A stretch of DNA of 64,000 bases from NCBI GenBank assembly GCA_035937155.1, contig DASYVJ010000089.1, forward strand, positions 1 through 64,000, read 5' to 3'. Made by a program: the position numbers and the translations under genes. This DNA is from Palsa-870 sp035937155 (GTDB lineage Bacteria; Chloroflexota; Dormibacteria; Dormibacterales; Dormibacteraceae). The notes beneath the pieces were generated by a model that saw only the letters and a program-made list of their open reading frames with translations, did no database searches and had not been told where the DNA came from. Below, in pieces: positions 1 through 11,365 of this stretch. The first letter of the stretch is position 1. Every line of letters begins with the position of its first letter.

Positions 1-918
1 ATGTTCGACATGCCTGCGCGGCAGGCATTCGTCATCGAGATGGTCGGCCGGCAGGATCTGATGAACGCGATTGCCCTCAACTCGTCAGTGTTCAATGCGT
101 CGGCCGTGATCGGCCCCGCAGTCGCAGGCCTTGTCATCGCGGCGGTCGGGGTGCCGATCTGCTTTCTGGCCAACTCGTTGAGCTACCTGGCCGCCATCGC
201 GGGGCTGCTGCTCATGCGAGACCTCCCCAACATCGTTCCGCACCATGATCAGCAGCCGTTCCTCGCGCGGCTGGCGGAGGGCGCCTCGTACGCCCGACGC
301 GAACCGGTGGTTGGTCTGCTTCTAGTTGCTGTCGCTATTTTTTCGCTCTTTGCCATGAACCGTTTGACGCTCATCCCTTTGTTCGCCGAGCAGGTGCTGA
401 ACGTGGGTGCGCACGGTTTCGGTTTCTTGCTGGCGTCGATGGGGTTGGGCGCTCTTGTCGGGGCGCTGACACTCGCATTCTTTCCCGGCTTCGGGGCAGA
501 CCCGAATCGCCAGCTGTGGATGGCCATGATCTGGGTCGCGGCGCTCGTCGAGTTTTCCATCTCACGGGTTTTCGTGCTTTCAATGGCGGCGCTTTTTGTC
601 GCCGGTTACTGCCAGATCTCCTTCATCGCGGCCGCCAACAACCGCATTCAAACGCTCACGCCCGACCACCTGCGCGGGCGCGTCATGGCCCTCTATGCGC
701 AGGCCCTGATCGGCGTGGGTCCGCTGGGCAGCACGCAGGCGGGCGCACTCGCCGAGTGGCTCGGGGCACCGTGGGCGATGGCGATCGGCGCCATCATCGC
801 GGGCGCCGTGATCGTCGCGATCCGGCTCCTGCGTCCTGAGGTCTTTCAGCCCAGCCGGACCTCAAGCGCGGCGGCTAGTCCCTCGGGAGGTAGCGCGGCA
901 GCTCGGCGAGCGAGGTGA
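1..918 (+). CDS. MFS exporter, C-terminal part (5' end outside window)
   Basis: This is the C-terminal three quarters of a major facilitator superfamily efflux permease (305 residues visible). Hydrophobic helices fill residues 30-280. The stretch GPAVAGLVIAAVG followed by NSLSYLAAIAGLL is the pattern seen after about residue 130 in EntS/MFS_3-type exporters, and the family is about 400 residues long. The ATG at base 1 is therefore internal and roughly 110 residues lie upstream. The basic Ala/Ser/Arg-rich tail ends inside pyrD, giving a convergent overlap of 44 bp. The substrate cannot be read from the sequence. Confidence 0.85.
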   Translation: MFDMPARQAFVIEMVGRQDLMNAIALNSSVFNASAVIGPAVAGLVIAAVGVPICFLANSLSYLAAIAGLLLMRDLPNIVPHHDQQPFLARLAEGASYARREPVVGLLLVAVAIFSLFAMNRLTLIPLFAEQVLNVGAHGFGFLLASMGLGALVGALTLAFFPGFGADPNRQLWMAMIWVAALVEFSISRVFVLSMAALFVAGYCQISFIAAANNRIQTLTPDHLRGRVMALYAQALIGVGPLGSTQAGALAEWLGAPWAMAIGAIIAGAVIVAIRLLRPEVFQPSRTSSAAASPSGGSAAARRAR

Positions 919-1786
919 ATCCCTTTGCCTCGAGGAAGGCGGCGATGCCGTCGTGCACCTCGGCGATGGCTCGCGGGTTGGCGAAGGTCGCCGTGCCGAC
1001 CTGGACCGCGGCGCAGCCCGCGACCAGGAATTCGAGCGCGTCCTCCGCTCGCATGATGCCGCCGATGCCGATCACAGGGATTCTCACCGCCCGCGCCGCC
1101 TGGTGAGCGAGATGAACGGCGAGCGGGCGGATGGCCGGCCCGGAAAGACCTCCGGTGCGAAAGCTCAGCCGCGGTTTGTATGCGTTGAGGTCGACCGACA
1201 TGCCCACGAACGTGTTGATCGCGCACAGCGCGTCGGCTCCGGCGGCTTCGACCGCGCGGGCGATCACAGCGATATCGCTGACCATCGGTGTGAGCTTCAC
1301 CCAGACCGGGAGGCTGGTCCGCTTGCGGACTGCTTCGGTCACAGCCGACGCCGCACGCGGATCGTTGCCGAAGTACAGGCCGCCCTGCTCGACGTTGGGA
1401 CACGAGATGTTGATCTCGAACCCGGCGACACCGGGCACGCCATCCAGTCGCGCGGCAAGCTCGCCATATTCGGACGCCGACTCGCCGTTGATGTTGACGA
1501 ACACCGGGAAATCCCATTCCGCCCAACTGGGCGCGTAGTCGCGAATGAGCGCGTCGACTCCAGGTCCCTGCAGACCGATTGCGTTGAGCATCCCACTCGG
1601 CGTTTCGGCGATGCGCGGCGGTGGCGTGCCCTCACGCGGGCGCAGGAAGATGCCTTTGGACACCATGCCGCCGAGCGCCCTCCGCTCCAGCAGGGGTACC
1701 TCGGTCCCGTATCCAAATGTGCCGGACGCCGCGAGGACGGGCCCGCGCAGCCTCGTGCCGCCAACCGCGACCGCCAGATCGGTCAA
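875..1786 (-). CDS. pyrD: Dihydroorotate dehydrogenase, class 1B catalytic subunit
   Basis: FMN-dependent oxidation of dihydroorotate to orotate, the fourth step of UMP synthesis. The protein has 303 residues, the usual length. It opens with LRGPVLAASGTFGYG, carries the NISCPN loop near residue 130 whose Cys is the active-site base of class 1 enzymes, and has glycine-rich phosphate-binding turns (GIGGIM and AVQVGT) near the C-terminus. The TTG start overlaps the pyrK stop as TTGA, so the two subunits are translationally coupled. An adjacent pyrK is what defines the NAD-linked class 1B complex. It is the last gene of the pyr operon. Confidence 0.95.
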   Translation of the reverse strand: MTDLAVAVGGTRLRGPVLAASGTFGYGTEVPLLERRALGGMVSKGIFLRPREGTPPPRIAETPSGMLNAIGLQGPGVDALIRDYAPSWAEWDFPVFVNINGESASEYGELAARLDGVPGVAGFEINISCPNVEQGGLYFGNDPRAASAVTEAVRKRTSLPVWVKLTPMVSDIAVIARAVEAAGADALCAINTFVGMSVDLNAYKPRLSFRTGGLSGPAIRPLAVHLAHQAARAVRIPVIGIGGIMRAEDALEFLVAGCAAVQVGTATFANPRAIAEVHDGIAAFLEAKGFTSLAELPRYLPRD

Positions 1787-2541
1787 GCCATGACCGCATA
1801 AGAAAGGTGTGAGGGCAGCGCTGCCCAGTCGATGTCGGCCGCCCGGTAAACCGGGCCTTCCTTGCAGGCTCGGTCATAACCCCCGCGCTTTAGCGGGACC
1901 GCGCAACCCAAACACACACCCGTGCCGCAACCCATGTACGTCTCGACAGCAACCAGCCCATCGGGCCACCGACCCGCGACAGCCGCGAGCATGCGGTTTG
2001 GGCCGCAGGCCAGTACGAGGTCCGCGTCGGGAGCAGCTGCCACGGCCGTGCCCTTGAATCCCTGCGAGCCGTCGTCGGTCGCCCAGATGACCTCGTCACC
2101 TTCGGATTCCGTGCAGAGGTCCTCGCTGCTGCGGGCGCCGTGCACCCACGTCACGCGCATGCCCAGCTTGGCCGCTTCTCTGGCCGCCAGCGGCATCGGC
2201 GCCACCCCCAGACCGCCGCTGACCAGGACGATGCTCCGGGGCCCGGCCTCCAGGCCGAAGCCGTGCCCCAGCGGTCCGACGCAGCTGAGAACGTCGCCGG
2301 GGCTCATCGCGACCAGCTTTGATGTCCCCTCGCCGACCGCCTTCAGGACGATCTCGATCTGGTCGCCGTCTACGCGATAGATGGAGAACGGACGGCGGAG
2401 CAGAGGGCCCGAAGACCAGCCAAGGTTGACGAACTGGCCGGCGCGCACTGATGCCGCGATCTCGGGCGCGCGCATCGTGATGACGAACATGTCACGCGCA
2501 ACTTCGCGTTTCGCCGTGATTGGGGCGTCCACCAGGAACAC
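1783..2541 (-). CDS. pyrK: Dihydroorotate dehydrogenase electron-transfer subunit
   Basis: Iron-sulfur flavoprotein that passes electrons from PyrD to NAD+. It has 252 residues. The FAD-binding motif RRPFSIYR is near residue 50 and the nucleotide-binding loop VSGGLGVAPMPLAA near residue 110. Near the C-terminus a Cys-x4-Cys-x2-Cys cluster (GCGTGVCLGC) plus a further Cys 11 residues on supplies the [2Fe-2S] ligands. A GTG start gives the expected N-terminus. It is separated from carAB by a 76-bp gap filled with GC-rich inverted repeats, the only such gap in this half of the operon. Confidence 0.94.
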   Translation of the reverse strand: MFLVDAPITAKREVARDMFVITMRAPEIAASVRAGQFVNLGWSSGPLLRRPFSIYRVDGDQIEIVLKAVGEGTSKLVAMSPGDVLSCVGPLGHGFGLEAGPRSIVLVSGGLGVAPMPLAAREAAKLGMRVTWVHGARSSEDLCTESEGDEVIWATDDGSQGFKGTAVAAAPDADLVLACGPNRMLAAVAGRWPDGLVAVETYMGCGTGVCLGCAVPLKRGGYDRACKEGPVYRAADIDWAALPSHLSYAVMA

Positions 2542-2544
2542 TTA

Positions 2545-2612
2545 GCCCGGTCTCCCCACCCGGCCGGGCTCGCTTCGCAAGCAGGGCCGACCTCCCCAGC
2601 AAGGTGGGGAGG
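2545..2612. repeat. GC-rich inverted repeats between carAB and pyrK
   Basis: Two hairpins fill the carAB-pyrK gap. The arms GCCCGG and CCGGGC at 2545-2569 flank a C-rich loop. The perfect 8-bp stem CCTCCCCA/TGGGGAGG at 2591-2612 has a 6-base loop. No T-tract follows on either strand, so a classical intrinsic terminator is unlikely. It resembles the dispersed GC-rich palindromes found in many high-GC genomes and may attenuate or stabilise the mRNA. Confidence 0.55.
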
Positions 2613-2617
2613 TGAAA

Positions 2618-6935
<4,318 letters not shown>

Positions 6936-6946
<11 letters not shown>

Positions 6947-7481
6947 CGATCACCGCCTGGTCGACGCCGTCGTCTTCGGCAATCAAGACCTCGATCCGCT
7001 CTGCATCTGAGGTGGGCACGTTCTTGCCGACGTAGTCCGGCCGGATCGGCAGCTCGCGGTGGCCACGGTCGACGAGCACGGCCAGCTGGATCGCCCGCGG
7101 GCGTCCGAAATCCATCAGCGCATCCATCGCAGCTCGCGCTGTTCGGCCGTGATGGATCACGTCGTCGACGAGAACGACGACCTTGCCACCGACGTCGGGC
7201 ATGTTCGAGGTCGCGCGGTGAGCTGGCTGGCGTAGGTGGCGGTCGTCGCGATGCTGGCTGATGTCGAGCGAACCGACGGCCACCGGCACGCCCTCCAGCT
7301 CCAACAGCTTGGCCGCCAGGCGCACGGCGAGGTGGTCGCCCTTGGCCAGGATGCCGACCAGGACGACATCCTCGGTGCCGCGATTTCGCTCCACGATCTC
7401 GTGTGCGATGCGCGAGAGCGACCGGCGGATCTGGTCTCCGTCCATGACCGTGGCTTTGAGCCGGCCCTGCGTGACGCTCAT
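6936..7481 (-). CDS. pyrR: PyrR bifunctional pyr operon regulator / uracil phosphoribosyltransferase
   Basis: RNA-binding regulator that senses UMP/UTP and controls pyr mRNA; many members also convert uracil plus PRPP to UMP. From the ATG at 7481 it has 181 residues, the family length. The PRPP loop is VVLVDDVIHHGRTARA (near residue 100) and the KGDHLAVRLA stretch is typical. The frame stays open to 7625, but that extension is translated repeat DNA and is rejected. The gene sits between pyrB and carAB rather than first in the operon, and a PyrR-type RNA hairpin precedes pyrB, which supports an autoregulatory circuit. Confidence 0.93.
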
Positions 7482-7510
7482 GCCGGCATGACCGACTCGC
7501 CGGAGACAGC

Positions 7511-7646
7511 GAGAGATTCGGGGTCCAGGTGGCCCAGATGGGAGGAGCCGACGAGCACCGGAGCGCGCGCATCCGTTGATGCGTAAGCAAGGAGCGCAGG
7601 AGGCGACGCTGCAGATGGGCCGCATGGGCTCCGAAGATCCGCTGGC
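7511..7646 (-). repeat. Dispersed operon-gap repeat, copy A (upstream of pyrR)
   Basis: A 136-bp segment about 85% identical by eye to 19153-19289 upstream of purM, in the same orientation. The most conserved blocks are the core hairpin GCATCCGTTGATGC with flanking GAGCACCGGAGCG, and GCAGATGGGCCGCATGGGC. It ends 30 bp before the pyrR start. The whole gap between pyrB and pyrR is 178 bp, exactly the size of the purF-purM gap. The function is unknown; a leader RNA, processing site, internal promoter or REP-like mobile repeat would all fit. Confidence 0.8.
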
Positions 7647-7659
7647 TTCGGCGGGGCGG

Positions 7660-8586
7660 TCATGCTAAAAGCCTGTCCAGCAACGCCATTCGGACGTGCA
7701 GTCCGTTGCGCGCCTGCCGGAAGTAGGCCGCTCGGGAGTCGGCGTCGACCTCGGGCGCGATCTCGTCGACGCGCGGTAGCGGGTGCATCACGATCGCGTA
7801 CTTGCGCATCAAATCGAGGGAGTGCTTGTCGATGCGGTAGATGCCCTTTACGGCCTCGTATGCCGCAGGGTCCGAGAACCGTTCCTTCTGGATGCGGGTC
7901 ATGTAGACCACGTCGACCTCGGGTAGCACGGCATCCAGGTCCTCGGTTTCCACCCAAGGGATGTGGTGCTCGTCGAGGTGCGCCTTCAAGTCGTCTCGCA
8001 TGGCGACGAGAGGGGGCGCGACGAACCACACCTGGATCTCTTTGAATTTGCTCAGCAGGTACGTCAGCGAGCGAACGGTCCGGCCGTTTCCGAGGTCGCC
8101 AACCATGGCCACCTTGATGCCGTCGATTCGATTGAGCTCGTCCTTGATCGTGTAGAGGTCGAGCAGCGCCTGGGTCGGGTGCTGTCCCGGGCCATCCCCC
8201 GCATTGATGATGGGCACCGAGCTCACTGCAGCCGCCCTCTTTGCCGCACCCTCCTCGTTGTGGCGCACCACGATCACGTCGGCGTAGCCGCTGACGATGC
8301 GGATCGTGTCTTCGAGGGTCTCGCCCTTGGCCGCGGAGGAGAACTCGCGGGCGTTGTCCGTGCCCATCGTCTGCCCGCCGAGCCGCATCATCGCCGCTTC
8401 GAACGAGAGGCGGGTTCTAGTCGAGGGTTCATAGAACAGCGCGGCCATGACCTGGCCGTTAAGGCGCCCCATGAAGCGATGAGGCTCACGCTTGATTTCG
8501 TCAGACCGAGCGAAGAGGTCTTCAAGCAGCGAGCGAGAAAACTGCTGGCTTTCGATCACGTGTCGCAGACGGCTGCCGACGGCCAT
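7660..8586 (-). CDS. pyrB: Aspartate carbamoyltransferase catalytic chain
   Basis: Condenses carbamoyl phosphate with aspartate, the committed step of pyrimidine synthesis. The protein has 308 residues. The carbamoyl-phosphate motif STRTRLSFE is near residue 55, HPTQALLDLYT near 135, and the aspartate-binding HPLPRVDEI near 270. The ATG at 8586 is preferred over a TTG one codon upstream because AAGGAGG lies 7 bases before it (8594-8600). No pyrI is seen. It is the first gene of the operon, and a PyrR-type hairpin lies immediately upstream of the ribosome binding site. Confidence 0.96.
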   Translation of the reverse strand: MAVGSRLRHVIESQQFSRSLLEDLFARSDEIKREPHRFMGRLNGQVMAALFYEPSTRTRLSFEAAMMRLGGQTMGTDNAREFSSAAKGETLEDTIRIVSGYADVIVVRHNEEGAAKRAAAVSSVPIINAGDGPGQHPTQALLDLYTIKDELNRIDGIKVAMVGDLGNGRTVRSLTYLLSKFKEIQVWFVAPPLVAMRDDLKAHLDEHHIPWVETEDLDAVLPEVDVVYMTRIQKERFSDPAAYEAVKGIYRIDKHSLDLMRKYAIVMHPLPRVDEIAPEVDADSRAAYFRQARNGLHVRMALLDRLLA

Positions 8587-8601
8587 CAAAAAACCTCCTT
8601 C

Positions 8602-8619
8602 CCGGTCTCTCAGAACCGG
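8602..8619 (-). promoter_or_regulatory. PyrR-binding hairpin before the pyrB ribosome binding site
   Basis: Read on the minus strand this is CCGGTTCTGAGAGACCGG. The loop CTGAGA plus the closing G matches the CNGNGAG core of the PyrR binding-loop consensus ARUCCNGNGAGGYU. The substituted flanking bases co-vary (G-C, G-C, U-A and U-G pairs), so the helix is kept. The hairpin ends one base before AAGGAGG, so bound PyrR could hide the ribosome binding site. That is translational control, as reported for mycobacterial PyrR, rather than Bacillus-type attenuation. Confidence 0.7.
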
Positions 8620-8651
8620 ACTTAAAGGAATCCCGCGGGCAAGAGTACCAG

Positions 8652-8708
8652 CAATCGATAAGTCCCATCCTTATCGGCGCTTGCGCGCCAATCAGTAAGT
8701 CCCATCCT
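8652..8708. repeat. Pair of 20-bp direct repeats between pyrB and the zinc-ribbon gene
   Basis: Two direct copies, caatcgataagtcccatcct (8652-8671) and caatcagtaagtcccatcct (8689-8708), match at 18 of 20 positions. Their starts are 37 bp apart. They lie in the divergent control region of pyrB and the gene at 8738. This fits a two-site operator for an unidentified regulator. The intervening 17 bp contain the small palindrome GGCGCttGCGCC. Confidence 0.65.
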
Positions 8709-8737
8709 GCCGCGCCCTCCCGCCAACCGGTACCGTA

Positions 8738-9082
8738 ATGGGTCCGATGAACAAACGACCCGGGCATGTCAACGTCACGACGGAGGCCGGCTTCTGCAAT
8801 TTCTGCGGCCGCCCGCGCAACCTGCGCAGTGAGGAGCACCAGCTCGGGACCTTCGTCCGGACGGTCGTGACCTGCGAGACCTGCCACCGGACCCTGTCGA
8901 GCACCATGGGCGTGGCCGGAGCCGAGCCGAAGGTGACCGAACCGGCAGAGACCGTCAAAGAGGCGCCCGCCGCCACCCCTGAGGCGAAGCCGCAGCCGGC
9001 CAAGCGCGCAGCCAGCACCAAGTCCGGCCCCGCTCCTGCCACGCCGAAAGCCACCAAGGCTAGATCCACCAAGACCAAGTGA
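8738..9082 (+). CDS. Small zinc-ribbon protein with Ala/Pro/Lys-rich tail
   Basis: A 114-residue protein I do not recognise by name. The N-terminal half holds two CxxC knuckles (CNFC near residue 20 and CETC near 47), which should bind one zinc. The second half is low-complexity Ala/Pro/Lys/Thr sequence of the kind used as a flexible nucleic-acid-binding tail. An alternative ATG lies three codons downstream. Its stop overlaps the GTG of the following ABC ATPase, so the three genes from here to 10916 probably form one transcript, although a functional link is not evident. Confidence 0.7.
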   Translation: MGPMNKRPGHVNVTTEAGFCNFCGRPRNLRSEEHQLGTFVRTVVTCETCHRTLSSTMGVAGAEPKVTEPAETVKEAPAATPEAKPQPAKRAASTKSGPAPATPKATKARSTKTK

Positions 9083-9798
9083 GCCCGGCGGCGGTCAAAG
9101 TGGATCGCCTGGAAAAAACACTGGGCACCAACAAAGTGCTTCGCGGCATCTCGCTGCAAGCCGATTCCGGCGAGATCTTCGGCCTGCTGGGTCCAAACGG
9201 CGCGGGCAAGACCACCACCCTCAGGATCATTTGCACGCTGCTGTCCCCTGATGCCGGCTCGGTGGACGTGCTCGGTTTCGACACCCGGACGGCCCCGGAG
9301 GAGGTGCGCCGCAGGATCGGCGTCGTGACCGCCGACATCGGCGTCTACCCGCGACTCTCAGCGCGCGAGAACATCACATATTTCGCGGAGCTGAGCGGGG
9401 TGCTCGACGGCGAGCTCAGCCGCAGGGTCAACGCGGTCATCGATCGATTGGACATGGCGTCTTTCGCGAATCAGCGCGCGGAGAGCCTTTCCTCTGGTCA
9501 GAAGCAGAAGGTCGCGATCGCGAGAGCCATCGTCCACGACCCGGACGTTTTGATGTTCGACGAGCCCACTTCCAACCTGGATGTGCTGGCCTCGCGTGAG
9601 ATACGAGAGTTCATGGTCGAGTCGCGAGACCGCGGCAAATGCGTGATCTTCTCGACGCACGTCCTGCACGACGCTGAGCGCCTGTGCAACCGGGTCACGA
9701 TCCTCCACGAAGGCAGCGTCGTGGCGACCGGCACGACGGCCGAGGTCCGGGGCGCGCATCGGGACCTGGAAGACGCCTTTCTGGAGCTGGTGGGGTGA
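9079..9798 (+). CDS. ABC transporter ATP-binding protein (NatA-like)
   Basis: ATPase subunit of an ABC-2 type exporter, 239 residues. Walker A is GPNGAGKTT (near residue 37), the signature motif is LSSGQKQK (near 138), and Walker B plus catalytic Glu is VLMFDEPTSNLD (near 158); the switch His is in STHV. A GTG start overlaps the stop of the zinc-ribbon gene, and the permease start overlaps its own stop. The pairing with a NatB-like permease suggests efflux of sodium or of a small hydrophobic compound; the cargo is undetermined. Confidence 0.92.
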   Translation: MSPAAVKVDRLEKTLGTNKVLRGISLQADSGEIFGLLGPNGAGKTTTLRIICTLLSPDAGSVDVLGFDTRTAPEEVRRRIGVVTADIGVYPRLSARENITYFAELSGVLDGELSRRVNAVIDRLDMASFANQRAESLSSGQKQKVAIARAIVHDPDVLMFDEPTSNLDVLASREIREFMVESRDRGKCVIFSTHVLHDAERLCNRVTILHEGSVVATGTTAEVRGAHRDLEDAFLELVG

Positions 9799-10916
9799 AA
9801 ACGTTAGGCATCGTCTTCAGGAAAGAGATGCGCGAGATCCTGCGCGACCGCCGCACATTGATTGCGATCGGCCTTGCCGCGCTGGCCACGCCGACCGTCC
9901 TGATCGTGATCTCGCAGGTCTCGACCAAGACCGCCACGCAGGCGTACACCGTCGGCTACAGCGGCGACATCCCGACCGGCCTCGACATCCTGCTGAGCGC
10001 GACCGGCCTCAAGCTCGAGCGGGTCGCCGACCCGGCAGCCGCGGCCAAGCAGCAGGTGGATCTCGGCGTGGTCTTCCTGCCCGGAGAGATCGACGAGTAC
10101 TACGACCCGACACGGCAGAGCGCACAGGTCGCCGATACGCGCCTGCAGACGGTGCTCGGCGAGTACAACGCTGCCAAGGCCGCGGCTGCGCTCAAACAGA
10201 ATGGAGTCGATCCAGGACTGCTCAACCCGCTTCCGGTGAAGCTGCATCCGCTGAGCTCGCCAGTCAAGGCGGCCGGAAATGCGTTCCTGAGCTTCTTCCT
10301 GCCTTACATCCTGATCACCATGGTGCTCACGGGCGGGCTTTCCGCCGCGCTCGACACCTCGGCTGGCGAGCGAGAGAGGAAGACCCTGGAGAGCCTCCTC
10401 CTGACCCCCACGCCCCGGAGCCGGATCCTGCTTGGCAAGATCCTGGCGGTCAGCTTGATCAGCCTGGTCTCAGCCGTGGCCGCCATTGGGTCGATGCTGC
10501 TCGCGCTCACCCAGATACCGCTGCTGGGCACCCACGTGAGCCTGAGTCCCCTGGCCGCGATCGTCATGGTGTGGCTGGCCATCCTGCTCGCTGGCTCGTT
10601 CAGCTCCGTCACGCTCGCCCTCGGCACGTTGGCGAAGAACTTCCGGCAGGGCCAGGCTTACTCCACGCCGTTGTACTTCATCACGATCTTTCCGGCCTCG
10701 ATCGTGCTGTTCATCCCGGACTTCAACCCGAACCTGGCGTACTACCTGATCCCGATCCTGAACGCCGTGCTCGTCCTGCGGGATGCGATCGTGCACAACT
10801 CGGTCGCCTGGCCGGCCCTTGCCGTCACGACGGCCAGCCTCGTGGCCACAGGGCTCTTCTGCTGGTTCGCCGCGCTCCGCTTGTTCACCCGTGAGGCCCT
10901 CCTCGTTAGGTCGTAG
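9795..10916 (+). CDS. ABC-2 type permease (NatB-like)
   Basis: Membrane partner of the preceding ATPase, 373 residues from the GTG at 9795, which overlaps the ATPase stop (GTGA). One N-terminal helix (about residues 22-40, after the cytoplasmic FRKEMREILRDRRTL motif) is followed by a large extracytoplasmic domain and then a block of about five helices after residue 165. RERKTLESLLLTP between the second and third helices is the conserved coupling region of NatB/ABC-2 permeases. The frame is open further upstream, but that part lies inside the ATPase gene. Confidence 0.9.
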   Translation: MKTLGIVFRKEMREILRDRRTLIAIGLAALATPTVLIVISQVSTKTATQAYTVGYSGDIPTGLDILLSATGLKLERVADPAAAAKQQVDLGVVFLPGEIDEYYDPTRQSAQVADTRLQTVLGEYNAAKAAAALKQNGVDPGLLNPLPVKLHPLSSPVKAAGNAFLSFFLPYILITMVLTGGLSAALDTSAGERERKTLESLLLTPTPRSRILLGKILAVSLISLVSAVAAIGSMLLALTQIPLLGTHVSLSPLAAIVMVWLAILLAGSFSSVTLALGTLAKNFRQGQAYSTPLYFITIFPASIVLFIPDFNPNLAYYLIPILNAVLVLRDAIVHNSVAWPALAVTTASLVATGLFCWFAALRLFTREALLVRS

Positions 10917-10964
10917 TTAAGAACCTCGGCCACCCCTAGACCATCCCCCCGCCCCTCACCCTCG

Positions 10965-10988
10965 CCCTCTCCCCCGAGAGGGAGAGGG
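10965..10988 (+). terminator. Perfect 9-bp hairpin after the ABC permease gene
   Basis: The stem CCCTCTCCC/GGGAGAGGG with a 6-base loop lies 49 bp after the permease stop and before the next gene. The run of T expected in an intrinsic terminator is absent. This CCCTCTCCC-type palindrome is a common dispersed element of GC-rich genomes. It may act as a weak terminator or mRNA stabiliser. Confidence 0.5.
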
Positions 10989-11032
10989 GATTACTCAGTG
11001 CCTCTCGCGGTGGCACACTAGAGACAAACCAA

Positions 11033-11335
11033 ATGACGCGGCACGTCACCAGCGAGAGAGACCTGCGCAGCCTGGAACGAAGGAGCATGTACTCGATCTT
11101 TGCTCCACTCGACGCCAACGAGCAGTTGCCGCGAGAGCTGATCCTGGAGGCCAAGCGGCACAAGACACTCGGCCGTCGCGAGCTGGCAGGAGCCATGTGG
11201 CTGCCGGCGCTGTTCGTAATCGTTGCCCTGGTCGGCTCGGCCGGGGTGAACGCGCTGGCGGCCGTAACCGTGATCGCGCTTCTCTACGCGGGCTTCTGGG
11301 CCTTCGTCCTGTTCGGGGAGCGAGCCTCGAAGTAG
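11033..11335 (+). CDS. Small two-helix membrane protein
   Basis: A 100-residue hypothetical protein. A charged N-terminal half (residues 1-50, rich in Arg/Glu) precedes two hydrophobic segments, about 52-70 and 74-92, separated by a short turn. It therefore looks like a hairpin membrane protein with both ends in the cytoplasm. I do not recognise a family. It stands alone between the ABC operon and the thiolase gene. Confidence 0.6.
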   Translation: MTRHVTSERDLRSLERRSMYSIFAPLDANEQLPRELILEAKRHKTLGRRELAGAMWLPALFVIVALVGSAGVNALAAVTVIALLYAGFWAFVLFGERASK

Positions 11336-11353
11336 CCGCGTTCGGGACCGGAC

Positions 11354-11359
11354 TATATT
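11354..11359 (+). promoter_or_regulatory. -10 box of a leaderless thiolase mRNA
   Basis: TATATT ends six bases before the ATG at 11366, which places the transcription start on or next to the A of the start codon. No Shine-Dalgarno sequence is present. The same spacing recurs at 13063, 45575 and 49768. Confidence 0.6.
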
Positions 11360-11365
11360 CAGTCC

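Noticed and set aside
7510..7572. Possible conserved leader peptides in repeat copies A and B (MRALRCSSAPPIW and MRSLRCSAAPSIW)
   Set aside because: Differences between the two copies mostly change amino acids, so the similarity is explained by DNA-level relatedness of the repeat, not selection on a peptide.
7482..7625. N-terminal extension of pyrR to 7625
   Set aside because: The extra 48 codons are repeat copy A; PyrR has its normal length from 7481.
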